From contig CP129482.1 of the NCBI GenBank assembly GCA_030583925.1, positions 2,418,001 to 2,482,000 on the forward strand: a stretch of 64,000 nt of DNA, read 5' to 3'. A program made the position numbers and the translations under genes. This document shows, piece by piece, positions 16,504 through 24,729 of the stretch (the first letter of the stretch is position 1; each line of letters opens with the position of its first letter). Below the pieces are notes generated by a model. It did no database searches and was not told where the DNA came from. It worked only from the letters and a program-made list of their open reading frames with translations. Source of the DNA: Anaerolineales bacterium. GTDB taxonomy: Bacteria > Chloroflexota > Anaerolineae > Anaerolineales > Villigracilaceae.

Positions 16504-19056
16504 ATGCCGCATATTGACCCGCTTTCTTTCTTTGTCGGCTTTTTTGTTGGCATCGTTGTTTGGATGTTGCTGGGACGCGCGCGTCCGCTATGGGATCAAA
16601 TCCGCGCAGGCGTGAAAGAACAGCGCGAGACGGCAAAGGTCAAACGCACAAGCGGACTCGAAGACAACCATCGCCGCATCACACTTCGCCGCGCGCAGGG
16701 GATGCATCTCGCCTCATCGCTTTTCGCCCTCGATGAAATTTTGCAAGAACCTAAGCTAATCGCACCGCCGGCGCGCGTCGAGCCGGGCGTGATCGGCTTG
16801 CAGGAAGATATCATCTCGCAGACTCTTCCATACATGCCCGATTGGCCCGACCTCGCGGGAATCTACGGCGCGCCGACCCTCACCATGACGCAAGCGCTAG
16901 CGGGCGGAGCAAACATCGTGATCACCGGCGCGGCGGGCGCGGGGAAAACGGTGGCGCTGGCGCACCTCGCGTCGCTGGCGGCGAATCTCAAGGTCCGGCT
17001 TGAACCGGAGACGGAAGACGAAGCGGTCCCCTACTTGTATCACGTTGCCGACTTGGGGCTTCCGCACGATGCATCCAAAGATCCGCTCAATATCCTCACC
17101 AATGCCGCGGCAGAATTTGCGCCGCTTTTCGATCTGGGACGATTGCCGGGTTTCATCCAACGAACATTCCAAACCGGTCAAGCGCTACTGTTGATTGACG
17201 GGTTCGACGAACTCGACGCGCAAAGTCAGCAGCATGTTGTCGCATGGTTCAAAGCGTTGATGCAAGCCTACCCAAAGATTCGTATCGTGACGACCGGCTC
17301 GCCAGCACAGTTGAACGGCTTGATCAGCCTCGGCTTCAACCCGCTAGCGCTCATCAGTTGGAATCAACGGACTGCGGCGCGCTTCATTCAACAATGGGGC
17401 GAATTATGGTCGCAGACGATCGCGGCAGAATCTTCGCCGCAGACCGGAGCCGCGCAAGTGGATCCGCTTTTGATCAATTCGTGGGTGATGACGGACAACC
17501 ACGGTCTGACTCCCTTCGAGCTGACTCTCAAAGTGTGGGGCGCGTACGCCGGGGACAGTTTGGGACCGCGCGTGCTGGACGCGATCAACACCCACGTACG
17601 CCGCGTCGCCCCAAGCGGAACGCCGGTCGCCGCGCTGGAATTGCTCGCCATGCAAGTGATCCTCACGTCGCAACCGGTGTTCGACCCGCGCGCCGCGCAC
17701 GCATGGGTAAAACAATACGACATCGTGGACGACAAACCCATTCAAGGCGCGGAAACTATTGCAACGCAAACTTCCGAAGGCGAAAAAGCCCCGGTGACCG
17801 AATCGCAAAAGATCCGCATCAAAAAATCGAAAGCCAGCGAAGGCGTGCCTACGCACGGACTGTTGAGCAAAATGGTGGATAGCGGTTTATTACTCTCGCA
17901 TTCCAACAACAAAATGCGCTTCCTCCACTCCGTGTTGAAGGGTTATCTCGCCGGCCAAGCCATCGGCGACAACGATGCAGAGCAAACCCTGCTCGCCCAA
18001 CCTGAATGGAACGGCAAAGCCGTCGCGTTGCAATATCTCGCCGCGCGCGGAGACGCATCGCAAGCGGCAGACGCCTTATTGAAAGATTCCACGCTGCCGC
18101 TTCACCAAGCGATCTTCACCGTAGCCCACTGGCTGCGCGATGCCCCCAAAGAAGCCGCGTGGCGGAGCAAAATTTTTGGCAGTCTGTTGCAGATCTTGCA
18201 AGCCGAAGGTCAACCGCTCGGCTTACGCGGACAGGCAATGGCGGCATTCGTCGCCAGCCGAGATTCAGGCTCTGCCGCGTTGTTCCGTCAGTTGTTGGGT
18301 TCACGATCGTTTGAATTACTTCCCCTTGCCGCGCTCGGCAGCGGCGGGATCGGCGACGCCAAAGCGGTGGACCTCCTCGAAGAGTTACTACAAGCGTCCA
18401 CCAATTCGGTGCAACGCGCTTGTTGTCTCGCACTGGTCGCTATCGGGACCGACAAGGCTCTTGAAGCGGTTGGACGCGCGTTATTGCAGGGCGATGAAGA
18501 TCTGCGAAAAGCCGCCGCAGAAGCGCTGGCAAACGACCCGTCGGAAGGATTCGCCATGTTGCGCGAAGGCGCGGGACTCAACGATATCATGGTGCGGCGC
18601 GCGGTCGTCAACGGACTTTCACGCATTGAGCAACCCTGGGCGGTTGAGTTGATGCAAAAAATGCAGGTAGAAGATGAACAATGGGTCGTCCGCAATTTGG
18701 CGACGCAATATCTCGAACAAAAAACCCGCCCCGACCCGCGTGTGCCGCAGAAATTGCCAATCCCATCTGAAACTCCGTGGCTGATCGAATTCGCCGGCAA
18801 GCAGGGCATGGGCATTCCGCGCGGCGGCTCTGCGGGAGATGTGCTGGCGACCGCGTTTCGATTTGGGACTACGGAAGAGCGTCTCGCCGCTCTACCGTTT
18901 ATCAAGCCGGTTGCGAACGAGGGCATCATCGGCGCGTTGTACGCGGGCGTGTACGGCGAAGACCCCGAAGTGCGCGAAGCCTCGTTCCTTGCCGTGCAAG
19001 AGATCGGCGCGAACGGAACTCATTTACCCCACCCCAACCAATTCGGGTTAGGCTGA
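16504..19056 (+). CDS. Membrane-anchored NACHT-type NTPase with HEAT repeats
   Basis: An 850-residue protein. A membrane segment lies at about 8-24, followed by a basic linker. The NTPase domain has Walker A GAAGAGKT at about 139-146 and an extended Walker B LLLIDGFDELD at about 228-238, the form typical of NACHT/STAND NTPases. The C-terminal half (about 500-840) is alpha-helical with repeated L-x-x-A-L-x-x-x-G patterns of HEAT repeats (LPLAALGSGGIGDAKAVDLL). STAND proteins act as sensors that oligomerise when a ligand binds the repeats; the ligand here is unknown. It is one base from the amidohydrolase, implying one transcript. Confidence 0.75.
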   Translation: MPHIDPLSFFVGFFVGIVVWMLLGRARPLWDQIRAGVKEQRETAKVKRTSGLEDNHRRITLRRAQGMHLASSLFALDEILQEPKLIAPPARVEPGVIGLQEDIISQTLPYMPDWPDLAGIYGAPTLTMTQALAGGANIVITGAAGAGKTVALAHLASLAANLKVRLEPETEDEAVPYLYHVADLGLPHDASKDPLNILTNAAAEFAPLFDLGRLPGFIQRTFQTGQALLLIDGFDELDAQSQQHVVAWFKALMQAYPKIRIVTTGSPAQLNGLISLGFNPLALISWNQRTAARFIQQWGELWSQTIAAESSPQTGAAQVDPLLINSWVMTDNHGLTPFELTLKVWGAYAGDSLGPRVLDAINTHVRRVAPSGTPVAALELLAMQVILTSQPVFDPRAAHAWVKQYDIVDDKPIQGAETIATQTSEGEKAPVTESQKIRIKKSKASEGVPTHGLLSKMVDSGLLLSHSNNKMRFLHSVLKGYLAGQAIGDNDAEQTLLAQPEWNGKAVALQYLAARGDASQAADALLKDSTLPLHQAIFTVAHWLRDAPKEAAWRSKIFGSLLQILQAEGQPLGLRGQAMAAFVASRDSGSAALFRQLLGSRSFELLPLAALGSGGIGDAKAVDLLEELLQASTNSVQRACCLALVAIGTDKALEAVGRALLQGDEDLRKAAAEALANDPSEGFAMLREGAGLNDIMVRRAVVNGLSRIEQPWAVELMQKMQVEDEQWVVRNLATQYLEQKTRPDPRVPQKLPIPSETPWLIEFAGKQGMGIPRGGSAGDVLATAFRFGTTEERLAALPFIKPVANEGIIGALYAGVYGEDPEVREASFLAVQEIGANGTHLPHPNQFGLG

Positions 19057-19057
19057 C

Positions 19058-20401
19058 ATGCTCATCGTCAACGCAAACCTCATCACGTGGGAAAAAGAAA
19101 ATCGCATTCTCGACGATCACGCCCTCCTCATCGAGAACGATCGCATCAAAGAGATCAGCAAAAGCGCCGACCTGCTGAAAAAATTTCCGCGCGAAGAAAA
19201 ACTCGACGCGCGCGGGCAATATGTAATGCCGGGCAATATCTGCGCGCACACGCATTTTTACGGCGCATACGCGCGCGGCATGGCGATCCCTGGAACCGCG
19301 CCGAAAGATTTCCCTGAGATTCTGCAAAAGTTGTGGTGGCCGCTTGATCGTTCGCTCGACGCGGAAAGCGTCCGCTACTCCGCCCTCCCCTGCCTCGTGG
19401 ACGCGGTCAAACACGGCACGACGACTCTCATTGACCATCACGCCTCGCCCAACGCGATAGACGGCTCGCTCGACATCATCGGCGAGGCAGTCGAAAAATC
19501 TGGATTGCGCGCGGCGTTGTGTTACGAAGTGACCGACCGCGACGGCGAATCCAAAATGAAAGCGGGGATAAACGAAAACGTCCGCTTCATCAAGAAGACG
19601 AAAAGCCCGCTTCTCGCCGCGACGTTCGGCCTGCACGCCAGCCTCACGCTTTCGGACGCCTCTTTAGATTTGTGCCGCCAATCCATCCCCGACGGATTCG
19701 GCTTCCACGTCCACACCGCCGAACATGAATCGGACGAATACGACAGCCTGAACAAATCAGGGATGCGTGTCATTGACCGCCTGCAAAAACACGGCATCCT
19801 CGGACCCAACACTATCACCGCGCACGGAGTCCACTTCGACGCGCGTGAAATGGAAATCCTCACCGAGACGAATACATGGCTCTCGCACCAGCCTCGCTCG
19901 AACATGAACAACGGCGTCGGTGTCGCGCCTATCGAATCGATGCTGAGAATGGGAATTAAAGTCTGCCTCGGCAACGACGGCTTCTCGAACGCGATGTGGG
20001 AGGAATGGAAAGCGGCATACCTCCTGCACAAAGTCCATCACCGCGACCCGCGTCGCATGGGCGGTTACGACGTGGCGCAGATGGCGATCTACAACAACGC
20101 CGCGCTGGCGAACGTCTTCTTCCAATCTGCAACCATTGGGCAATTGAGCGAAGGCGCATTTGCAGATATGATTTTTGTAGACTATCATCCAAACACGCCC
20201 ATGACCGCAGGCAACCTGCCGTGGCACATCATTTTCGGGTTTCAGCAAAGCATGGTCACGACAACGATCGTCGCGGGCAAAGTTCTGATGAAAGACCGCG
20301 AACTGCTCACGTTGGATGAAAAAGAAATCTCAGCCAAAGCGCGCGAGATTGCGCCGAAGGTCTGGGAGCGATACGAAAAGGAAGTCGCAAAGATACAATA
20401 A
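19058..20401 (+). CDS. ssnA: SsnA-type amidohydrolase
   Basis: A 447-residue metal-dependent amidohydrolase. It has the HTHFYGAYARG metal motif after MPGNICA, DHHASP, a HVHTAEHESD block, ITAHGVH and the LGNDGFSNAMWEE C-terminal motif. Length and order match SsnA putative aminohydrolases (for example LWWPLD and RSNMNNGVG). In other bacteria ssnA lies with selenium-dependent purine or xanthine hydroxylases, but none is near here; selA lies 18 kb away. Natural substrate unknown. It starts two bases after the NACHT stop codon. Confidence 0.8.
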   Translation: MLIVNANLITWEKENRILDDHALLIENDRIKEISKSADLLKKFPREEKLDARGQYVMPGNICAHTHFYGAYARGMAIPGTAPKDFPEILQKLWWPLDRSLDAESVRYSALPCLVDAVKHGTTTLIDHHASPNAIDGSLDIIGEAVEKSGLRAALCYEVTDRDGESKMKAGINENVRFIKKTKSPLLAATFGLHASLTLSDASLDLCRQSIPDGFGFHVHTAEHESDEYDSLNKSGMRVIDRLQKHGILGPNTITAHGVHFDAREMEILTETNTWLSHQPRSNMNNGVGVAPIESMLRMGIKVCLGNDGFSNAMWEEWKAAYLLHKVHHRDPRRMGGYDVAQMAIYNNAALANVFFQSATIGQLSEGAFADMIFVDYHPNTPMTAGNLPWHIIFGFQQSMVTTTIVAGKVLMKDRELLTLDEKEISAKAREIAPKVWERYEKEVAKIQ

Positions 20402-20434
20402 AGGTGACAGCCACTATTGAAGTGACTGTCACCT
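20402..20434. repeat. Hairpin AGGTGACAG-CTGTCACCT
   Basis: Nine-base outer arms plus an inner CACT/AGTG pair make a strong hairpin directly after ssnA. There is no T-run, so it is probably a dispersed palindrome that may also weaken read-through into the F420 genes. Confidence 0.6.
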
Positions 20435-20455
20435 GAAACCAAAAGGTAAAACGAA

Positions 20456-21145
20456 ATGACAACTGACGGAATCAAAGAACCGCTGTTATTGACCATCGCC
20501 GTCCTCGGCGGAACAGGCAAGGAAGGCAAAGGTCTCGCCTACCGCTGGGCGAAGGCGGGCTACAAAGTGTTGATCGGCTCTCGCTCGGAGGAGCGAGCCG
20601 TGTCCGCCGCTTCTGAAATTATGGAATTGGCGGAAGGCTCCACTTCAATTGTCGGTACATCGAACAAAGAAGCCGCCCAACTCGCCGACATCGTCGTGCT
20701 GACCGTCCCTTACGCCGCGCACCGCGAAACGCTGGAAAGCGTGAAAAACGCGTTGAAAGGGAAAATCCTCATTGACGTGACCGTTCCTCTCGTCCCGCCA
20801 AAGGTGACCAAAGTGCAGATGCCAGCCGCAGGCTCCGCCGCGCAAGAGGCGAAAGAGATCCTCGGCGAAGGCGTGGAAGTGGTCGCCGCGTTCCAAAATA
20901 TTTCACACGAACATTTGCTGAAAGACGAATTTGTCGAATGTGATGTACTTGTCACTGGCACCAGCAAGGATGCGCGCACCGAAGCGCTCCACCTCGTCGA
21001 AGCCGCAGGGCTGACAGGTTGGGACGCGGGTCCCATCGAAAACTCCGTTGTGCTTGAAGGTCTCACCAGCGTATTAATCAACATCAACAAACAATACGGC
21101 TCGACGCACGCAGGGATAAAAATTACAGGAGCGGCAAACAAATAG
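20456..21145 (+). CDS. npdG: F420H2:NADP+ oxidoreductase
   Basis: A 229-residue protein of the NADPH-dependent F420 reductase family (NpdG/Fno), which passes electrons between F420 and NADP. The N-terminal Rossmann motif is VLGGTGKEGKGLA, followed by IGSRSEERA, which favours NADP (the Ser/Arg after the second strand). VPYAAHRETL and the C-terminal GLTSVLININK fit the family. ATG 20456 was chosen; no strong ribosome site (AAGGT only). It is followed by cofE on the same strand. Confidence 0.85.
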   Translation: MTTDGIKEPLLLTIAVLGGTGKEGKGLAYRWAKAGYKVLIGSRSEERAVSAASEIMELAEGSTSIVGTSNKEAAQLADIVVLTVPYAAHRETLESVKNALKGKILIDVTVPLVPPKVTKVQMPAAGSAAQEAKEILGEGVEVVAAFQNISHEHLLKDEFVECDVLVTGTSKDARTEALHLVEAAGLTGWDAGPIENSVVLEGLTSVLININKQYGSTHAGIKITGAANK

Positions 21146-21189
21146 AAATTGGTAAACGGTAATTACCAATTACAAATTACCTTTTGCGT

Positions 21190-21978
21190 ATGCCCCTCAC
21201 CCTCACCCCTCTCTTTGGCATCCCCCTCATCCGCCACGGCGACAACCTGGCGGATATTGTTCTTAATTCGCTGGATGAAAACAAGATCACGCTTCAAGAC
21301 GATGATATTTTCGTCTTCGCTCAAAAAGTCGTTTCCAAAGCCGAAGGGCGGACGGTGAGTCTTTCGACCGTCACGCCATCCCAACGCGCAATCGAACTTG
21401 GCAAACAAACGGAAAAAGACCCGCGCCTTGTCGAACTGATTCTGCAGGAAAGCAATGAAGTTCTACGCACCCGCGTCGGCGCCATCATCGTCGAACACAA
21501 ACTCGGCTTCGTCTGCGCCAACGCAGGGATAGATCATTCGAATGTGAATCCCCCTCTCCCTTTGGGAGAGGGGCTAGAGGTGAGGGCAGAAGACTGGGTT
21601 CTCCTCCTCCCCGCCGACCCAGACCGAAGCGCGGAAGAGATGCGAAGCGAAATCCAAACCAAAAGCGGGAAACGAGTCGGCATCCTCATCATTGACTCGC
21701 ATGGACGCGCTTGGCGAAACGGAACTGTCGGCGTTGCGATTGGCGTTGCAGGAATCCCCGCGCTGGAAGACCTGCGCGGCAGAGAAGACCTTTTCAAATT
21801 CAAATTGCAAGTGACGCAAGTGGGCGTCGCCGATGAACTCGCCGCCGCCGCGTCGCTCATGATGGGTCAAGCCGCCGAAGGGACGCCCGTTGTCCATGCG
21901 CGCGGTTTTCCATATCCATTGCGAGAAGCGTCGCTCAAAGAAATCATCCGCCCGAAGGATCAGGATTTGTTTCGATAA
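21190..21978 (+). CDS. cofE: Coenzyme F420-0:L-glutamate ligase
   Basis: A 262-residue CofE, which adds glutamate to F420-0 (and often further glutamates) with GTP. Family motifs are DDIFVFAQKVVSKAEGR, FVCANAGIDHSNV and GRAWRNGTVGVAIG. At about residues 121-133, PLPLGEGLEVRA interrupts the usual N-V-P...W-V-L-L-L-P path and is encoded by the palindrome at 21551-21586. ATG 21190 is used rather than TTG 21184. No ribosome site; the leader contains an AATTACC repeat. An FbiB-C-like domain is absent here and encoded separately downstream. Confidence 0.88.
   Translation: MPLTLTPLFGIPLIRHGDNLADIVLNSLDENKITLQDDDIFVFAQKVVSKAEGRTVSLSTVTPSQRAIELGKQTEKDPRLVELILQESNEVLRTRVGAIIVEHKLGFVCANAGIDHSNVNPPLPLGEGLEVRAEDWVLLLPADPDRSAEEMRSEIQTKSGKRVGILIIDSHGRAWRNGTVGVAIGVAGIPALEDLRGREDLFKFKLQVTQVGVADELAAAASLMMGQAAEGTPVVHARGFPYPLREASLKEIIRPKDQDLFR
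21551..21586. repeat. In-frame CCCCTCTCCC palindrome inside cofE
   Basis: CCCCTCTCCC and GGGAGAGGGG flank TTT, followed by CTAGAGGTGAGGG. This is a member of a widely dispersed bacterial palindrome family. The same structure lies in cofD at 23746-23780. Its length of 36 keeps the cofE frame. Confidence 0.8.
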
Positions 21979-22001
21979 TCTTCCGTTCGTTCGCTCGTTC
22001 A

Positions 22002-22051
22002 TTCCGCAGTTGAACTGCGGAACGAACTCCGCTCCAGTACATCCAGCAGTT
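22002..22051. repeat. Two GCAGTT(G)AACTGC palindromes
   Basis: TTCCGCAGTT-g-AACTGCGGAA (22002-22022) and CCAGCAGTT-c-AACTACTGG (22033-22051). Related copies are at 36674-36694 and, less exactly, 46341-46371. They fill the gap between cofE and the PPOX gene. Confidence 0.65.
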
Positions 22052-22139
22052 CAACTACTGGACGCACTAACATGAACGCTAACAAGAATCTTATTCACGC
22101 TTGATACACTTGCCTCATCACAGCAAGCAAGGAGATTAC

Positions 22140-22532
22140 ATGACCATCCAAACAAAATATCAAGACCTCGTGAGCGACGATTCAAAAGCGTTTCTCTTTC
22201 TCGCCACACTCATGCCCGACGGCTCGCCACAGGTCACCCCTGTTTGGTTCAGCGTGGACGGCGATTACATCCTCATCAACACGGCGGAAGGGCGGCTCAA
22301 AGAGAAAAACATGAAAGAGCGCGCAAAAGTGGCGATGACCATTCAAGACCCCAACGAGCGTTATCGCTACATCGGCATTCGCGGCGAAGTGGTCGGCTCC
22401 ACACACGAAGGCGCTGACGAACACATTGACATGCTCTCGCGGCGGTATGACAACAAGCCCTGGCCAAGCAAAGCAGGACAAGTTCGGATCATCTACAAGA
22501 TCAAGCCGACTCATGTCCACGACCGCGACTGA
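22140..22532 (+). CDS. PPOX-class F420-dependent oxidoreductase
   Basis: A 130-residue split-barrel (PPOX) protein: LATLMPDGSPQVTPVWFSVDG strand pattern, then INTAEGRLKEKNM and PNERYRYIGIRGEV. Family members bind F420 or flavins and reduce small substrates. ATG 22140 follows AGGAG with five bases. Its end overlaps the next gene by 20 bases, so translation is probably coupled. Location among F420 genes supports F420 as the cofactor. The substrate is unknown. Confidence 0.82.
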   Translation: MTIQTKYQDLVSDDSKAFLFLATLMPDGSPQVTPVWFSVDGDYILINTAEGRLKEKNMKERAKVAMTIQDPNERYRYIGIRGEVVGSTHEGADEHIDMLSRRYDNKPWPSKAGQVRIIYKIKPTHVHDRD

Positions 22533-23127
22533 CCTGCACACCTTTTTGCGGACTCGCCGCTCGGTCCGACGCTTCAAATCGGACCGTGTGCCTGATTCAG
22601 TCATCCAAACGATTCTCACCACTGCGACCTTCGCCCCCTCCGCGCACAACCGCCAGCCGTGGAGATTTGTCGTAGTGGCAGATTCATCCGCCAGAAAAAG
22701 ACTCGCCGAAGCGATGGCAGTTGACTTTCAACGCGACCTCGAAAGCGACAACGTCCCGCCTGAAAAAATCCAAGCGCAAGTGACCCGCTCCAAAGAACGG
22801 ATCACCTCCGCGCCTGTCGCCATCCTCCTCTGCCTCGACATGAGCGAGATGGATTCGTACCCCGACAAACGCCGCACCAAGGCAGAATTCCGCATGACGG
22901 TTCAATCCGTCGCGGCGGCGGGGATGCAACTCCTCCTTGCCGCGCATGCGGAAGGTCTTGGTGGCGTGTGGGCGTGCTGGCCCCTGTTTGCCCAGGAAAC
23001 GATTCAAAAGACTTTGAGCTTGCCCGAATCGTGGGAACCGCAGGGGATGTTTTTTCTTGGGTATCCAATGAACATTCCCGAAGCAAGAGATAGAAAATCT
23101 CTTCAAGACATCACGATCACGATATGA
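22513..23127 (+). CDS. FbiB C-terminal-like nitroreductase (dehydro-F420-0 reductase candidate)
   Basis: A 204-residue nitroreductase-fold protein: RTRRSVRRFKSDRVP, TFAPSAHNRQPWRFVV and a GLGGVWACWPLF segment. The likeness to the second domain of actinobacterial FbiB, together with its place between cofE and cofD, suggests the FMN-dependent step that reduces dehydro-F420-0. In Actinobacteria this is fused to the CofE domain; here it is separate. ATG 22513 overlaps the PPOX gene, and its stop overlaps the cofD start (ATGA). The function is inference. Confidence 0.7.
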   Translation: MSTTATDLHTFLRTRRSVRRFKSDRVPDSVIQTILTTATFAPSAHNRQPWRFVVVADSSARKRLAEAMAVDFQRDLESDNVPPEKIQAQVTRSKERITSAPVAILLCLDMSEMDSYPDKRRTKAEFRMTVQSVAAAGMQLLLAAHAEGLGGVWACWPLFAQETIQKTLSLPESWEPQGMFFLGYPMNIPEARDRKSLQDITITI

Positions 23128-24059
23128 AAATCGTCGCTCTCGCGGGCGGGGTCGGCGGCGCGAAGTTGGCGCACGGGCTTGCCCAGATACTCAAACCTGA
23201 GGAACTGACTGTCATCGTCAACACGGGCGATGACTTTGAGCATTATGGGCTGTATATCTGTCCTGATTTGGATACGGTCTGCTACACACTGGCGGGATTG
23301 GCAAATCCCGAAACGGGATGGGGTCGCGCCGACGAATCCTGGAATGTGATCGAGAACGCGTCCAAACTCGGCGGACCCGATTGGTTCAAACTCGGAGACC
23401 GCGACTTGGGCACACATCTCGAACGGACGCGGCGATTGAAGGCAGGCGATTCGCTCAGCCAGATCACTCAGGATTTTTGCAAGGCTTGGGGAATTCAACA
23501 CACTGTCCTGCCGATGTCTGACCAACCGATTCGGACGATGGTTGAAACCGACGAGGGCGAGTTGGCTTTTCAGGAATATTTCGTCCATCGGAGGTGTGAG
23601 CCGCGCGTGAAAGGCTTCCGCTTTGAGGGGGCTGAGGTGGCTGAACCAGCTGTATGGGCGCGCGAAGCGGTTGCATCCGCAGACGCGATCGTCGTTTGCC
23701 CGTCGAATCCGTGGGTGAGTGTGGATCCGATACTTGCGGTGTTTTCCCCTCTCCTTTCAGGAGAGGGGTTAGGGGTGAGGTCAATCGCCGTATCCCCCAT
23801 CATCGGAGGTGAGGCGATCAAAGGACCCGCCGCGAAGATGTATCGCGAGTTGGGCATCGAGCCTTCGGCGTTGGCGGTGGCAAGACATTACCAAGGATTG
23901 ATCACACACTTTGTCATGGATACGGTTGACTCGCAACTTATTGAAAGTGTAAGGGGTTTGAATATGCAGGTAACCGTAACCAATACCGTAATGAAAAGTC
24001 ATGTAGAGCGAAAGAGATTGGCTAGCGAAATCTTGGAATTTATTGGAGTTACTGTATGA
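23124..24059 (+). CDS. cofD: 2-phospho-L-lactate transferase
   Basis: A 311-residue CofD, which joins the lactate- or phosphoenolpyruvate-derived nucleotide donor to the deazaflavin Fo. Motifs are AGGVGGAKLAHGLA at the start, NTGDDFEHYGLYICPDLDT, PMSDQPIRTMV and IIGGEAIKGPAAKMY. Residues 208-219 (SPLLSGEGLGVR) are encoded by the palindrome at 23746-23780, an in-frame insertion where family members have an L-P-G-I-R loop. The start overlaps the nitroreductase stop by 4 bases, and the stop overlaps cofC by 4 bases. Confidence 0.9.
   Translation: MKIVALAGGVGGAKLAHGLAQILKPEELTVIVNTGDDFEHYGLYICPDLDTVCYTLAGLANPETGWGRADESWNVIENASKLGGPDWFKLGDRDLGTHLERTRRLKAGDSLSQITQDFCKAWGIQHTVLPMSDQPIRTMVETDEGELAFQEYFVHRRCEPRVKGFRFEGAEVAEPAVWAREAVASADAIVVCPSNPWVSVDPILAVFSPLLSGEGLGVRSIAVSPIIGGEAIKGPAAKMYRELGIEPSALAVARHYQGLITHFVMDTVDSQLIESVRGLNMQVTVTNTVMKSHVERKRLASEILEFIGVTV
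23746..23780. repeat. In-frame CCCCTCTCC palindrome inside cofD
   Basis: CCCCTCTCC (23746-23754) pairs with GGAGAGGGG (23760-23768) and is followed by TTAGGGGTGAGG. It is the same repeat as in cofE. Confidence 0.8.
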
Positions 24060-24667
24060 CTCTTTGGGCGATTGTCCCAGTAAAACCTTTACGGCGGGGG
24101 AAGTCCCGTCTGGCTGGAACGTTATCGGAAGACGAACGAACTCAACTCAACCGTGCTTTATTGGAGCACACCCTTGAAACCCTTTCGGAATTGAAAGAGG
24201 TAGGCGAGACGCTCGTGGTCAGCCGCGACCCGCTGGCATTAAACATTGCACGCAATCACGGGGCACGGACGGTGCAAGAGGACGGTCAGCCGCATTTGAA
24301 CACTGCTCTGAAACGAGCGACCGTTGTGGCGCAGTTGTATGCCACCCGCGGCGTGTTGGTCTTGCCCGCCGATTTGCCGTTGGTCACTCGTGAAGACATC
24401 CAAGCCTTGCTAGACCGCGCGACGAAACCTCCAGTCGTGGTCATCGCGCCTGACCGTCATGGGAAAGGCACGAACGCCTTGTTGATCGCTCCCGCAGGCA
24501 TCATCGAATATGACTTCGGCGAAAACTCTTTCCAACGTCATTGCGAACTGGCGAAAAAAGCTGGTGCGCGATTAGAGATCGTTGAACTCCCATCGCTTGG
24601 GTTGGACTTGGATATGCCTGAAGATTTTGAGTTGGTGAAAAACCTGGAAAGCACAATTACGTTTTAG
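24056..24667 (+). CDS. cofC: 2-phospho-L-lactate guanylyltransferase
   Basis: A 203-residue CofC, which activates phospholactate (or phosphoenolpyruvate in some bacteria) with GTP for CofD. The nucleotidyltransferase start VPVKPLRRGKSRLAG, LVVSRDPL, VLPADLPLVTREDI and the C-terminal GLDLDMPEDF are all present. ATGA overlap with cofD implies translational coupling. It ends the cof operon; a TATAAT box at 24674-24679 starts the next unit. Confidence 0.9.
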   Translation: MTLWAIVPVKPLRRGKSRLAGTLSEDERTQLNRALLEHTLETLSELKEVGETLVVSRDPLALNIARNHGARTVQEDGQPHLNTALKRATVVAQLYATRGVLVLPADLPLVTREDIQALLDRATKPPVVVIAPDRHGKGTNALLIAPAGIIEYDFGENSFQRHCELAKKAGARLEIVELPSLGLDLDMPEDFELVKNLESTITF

Positions 24668-24673
24668 CGGGCG

Positions 24674-24679
24674 TATAAT
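24674..24679 (+). promoter_or_regulatory. TATAAT box before the LLM oxidoreductase
   Basis: A perfect -10 hexamer 50 bases before ATG 24730. Spacing suggests a leader with the CGAGGAG ribosome site, so this gene can be transcribed separately from cofC. Confidence 0.5.
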
Positions 24680-24729
24680 GGGGGCAATGAGCGCGAGAGC
24701 ATGACCATACAAACCACGAGGAGAATATC

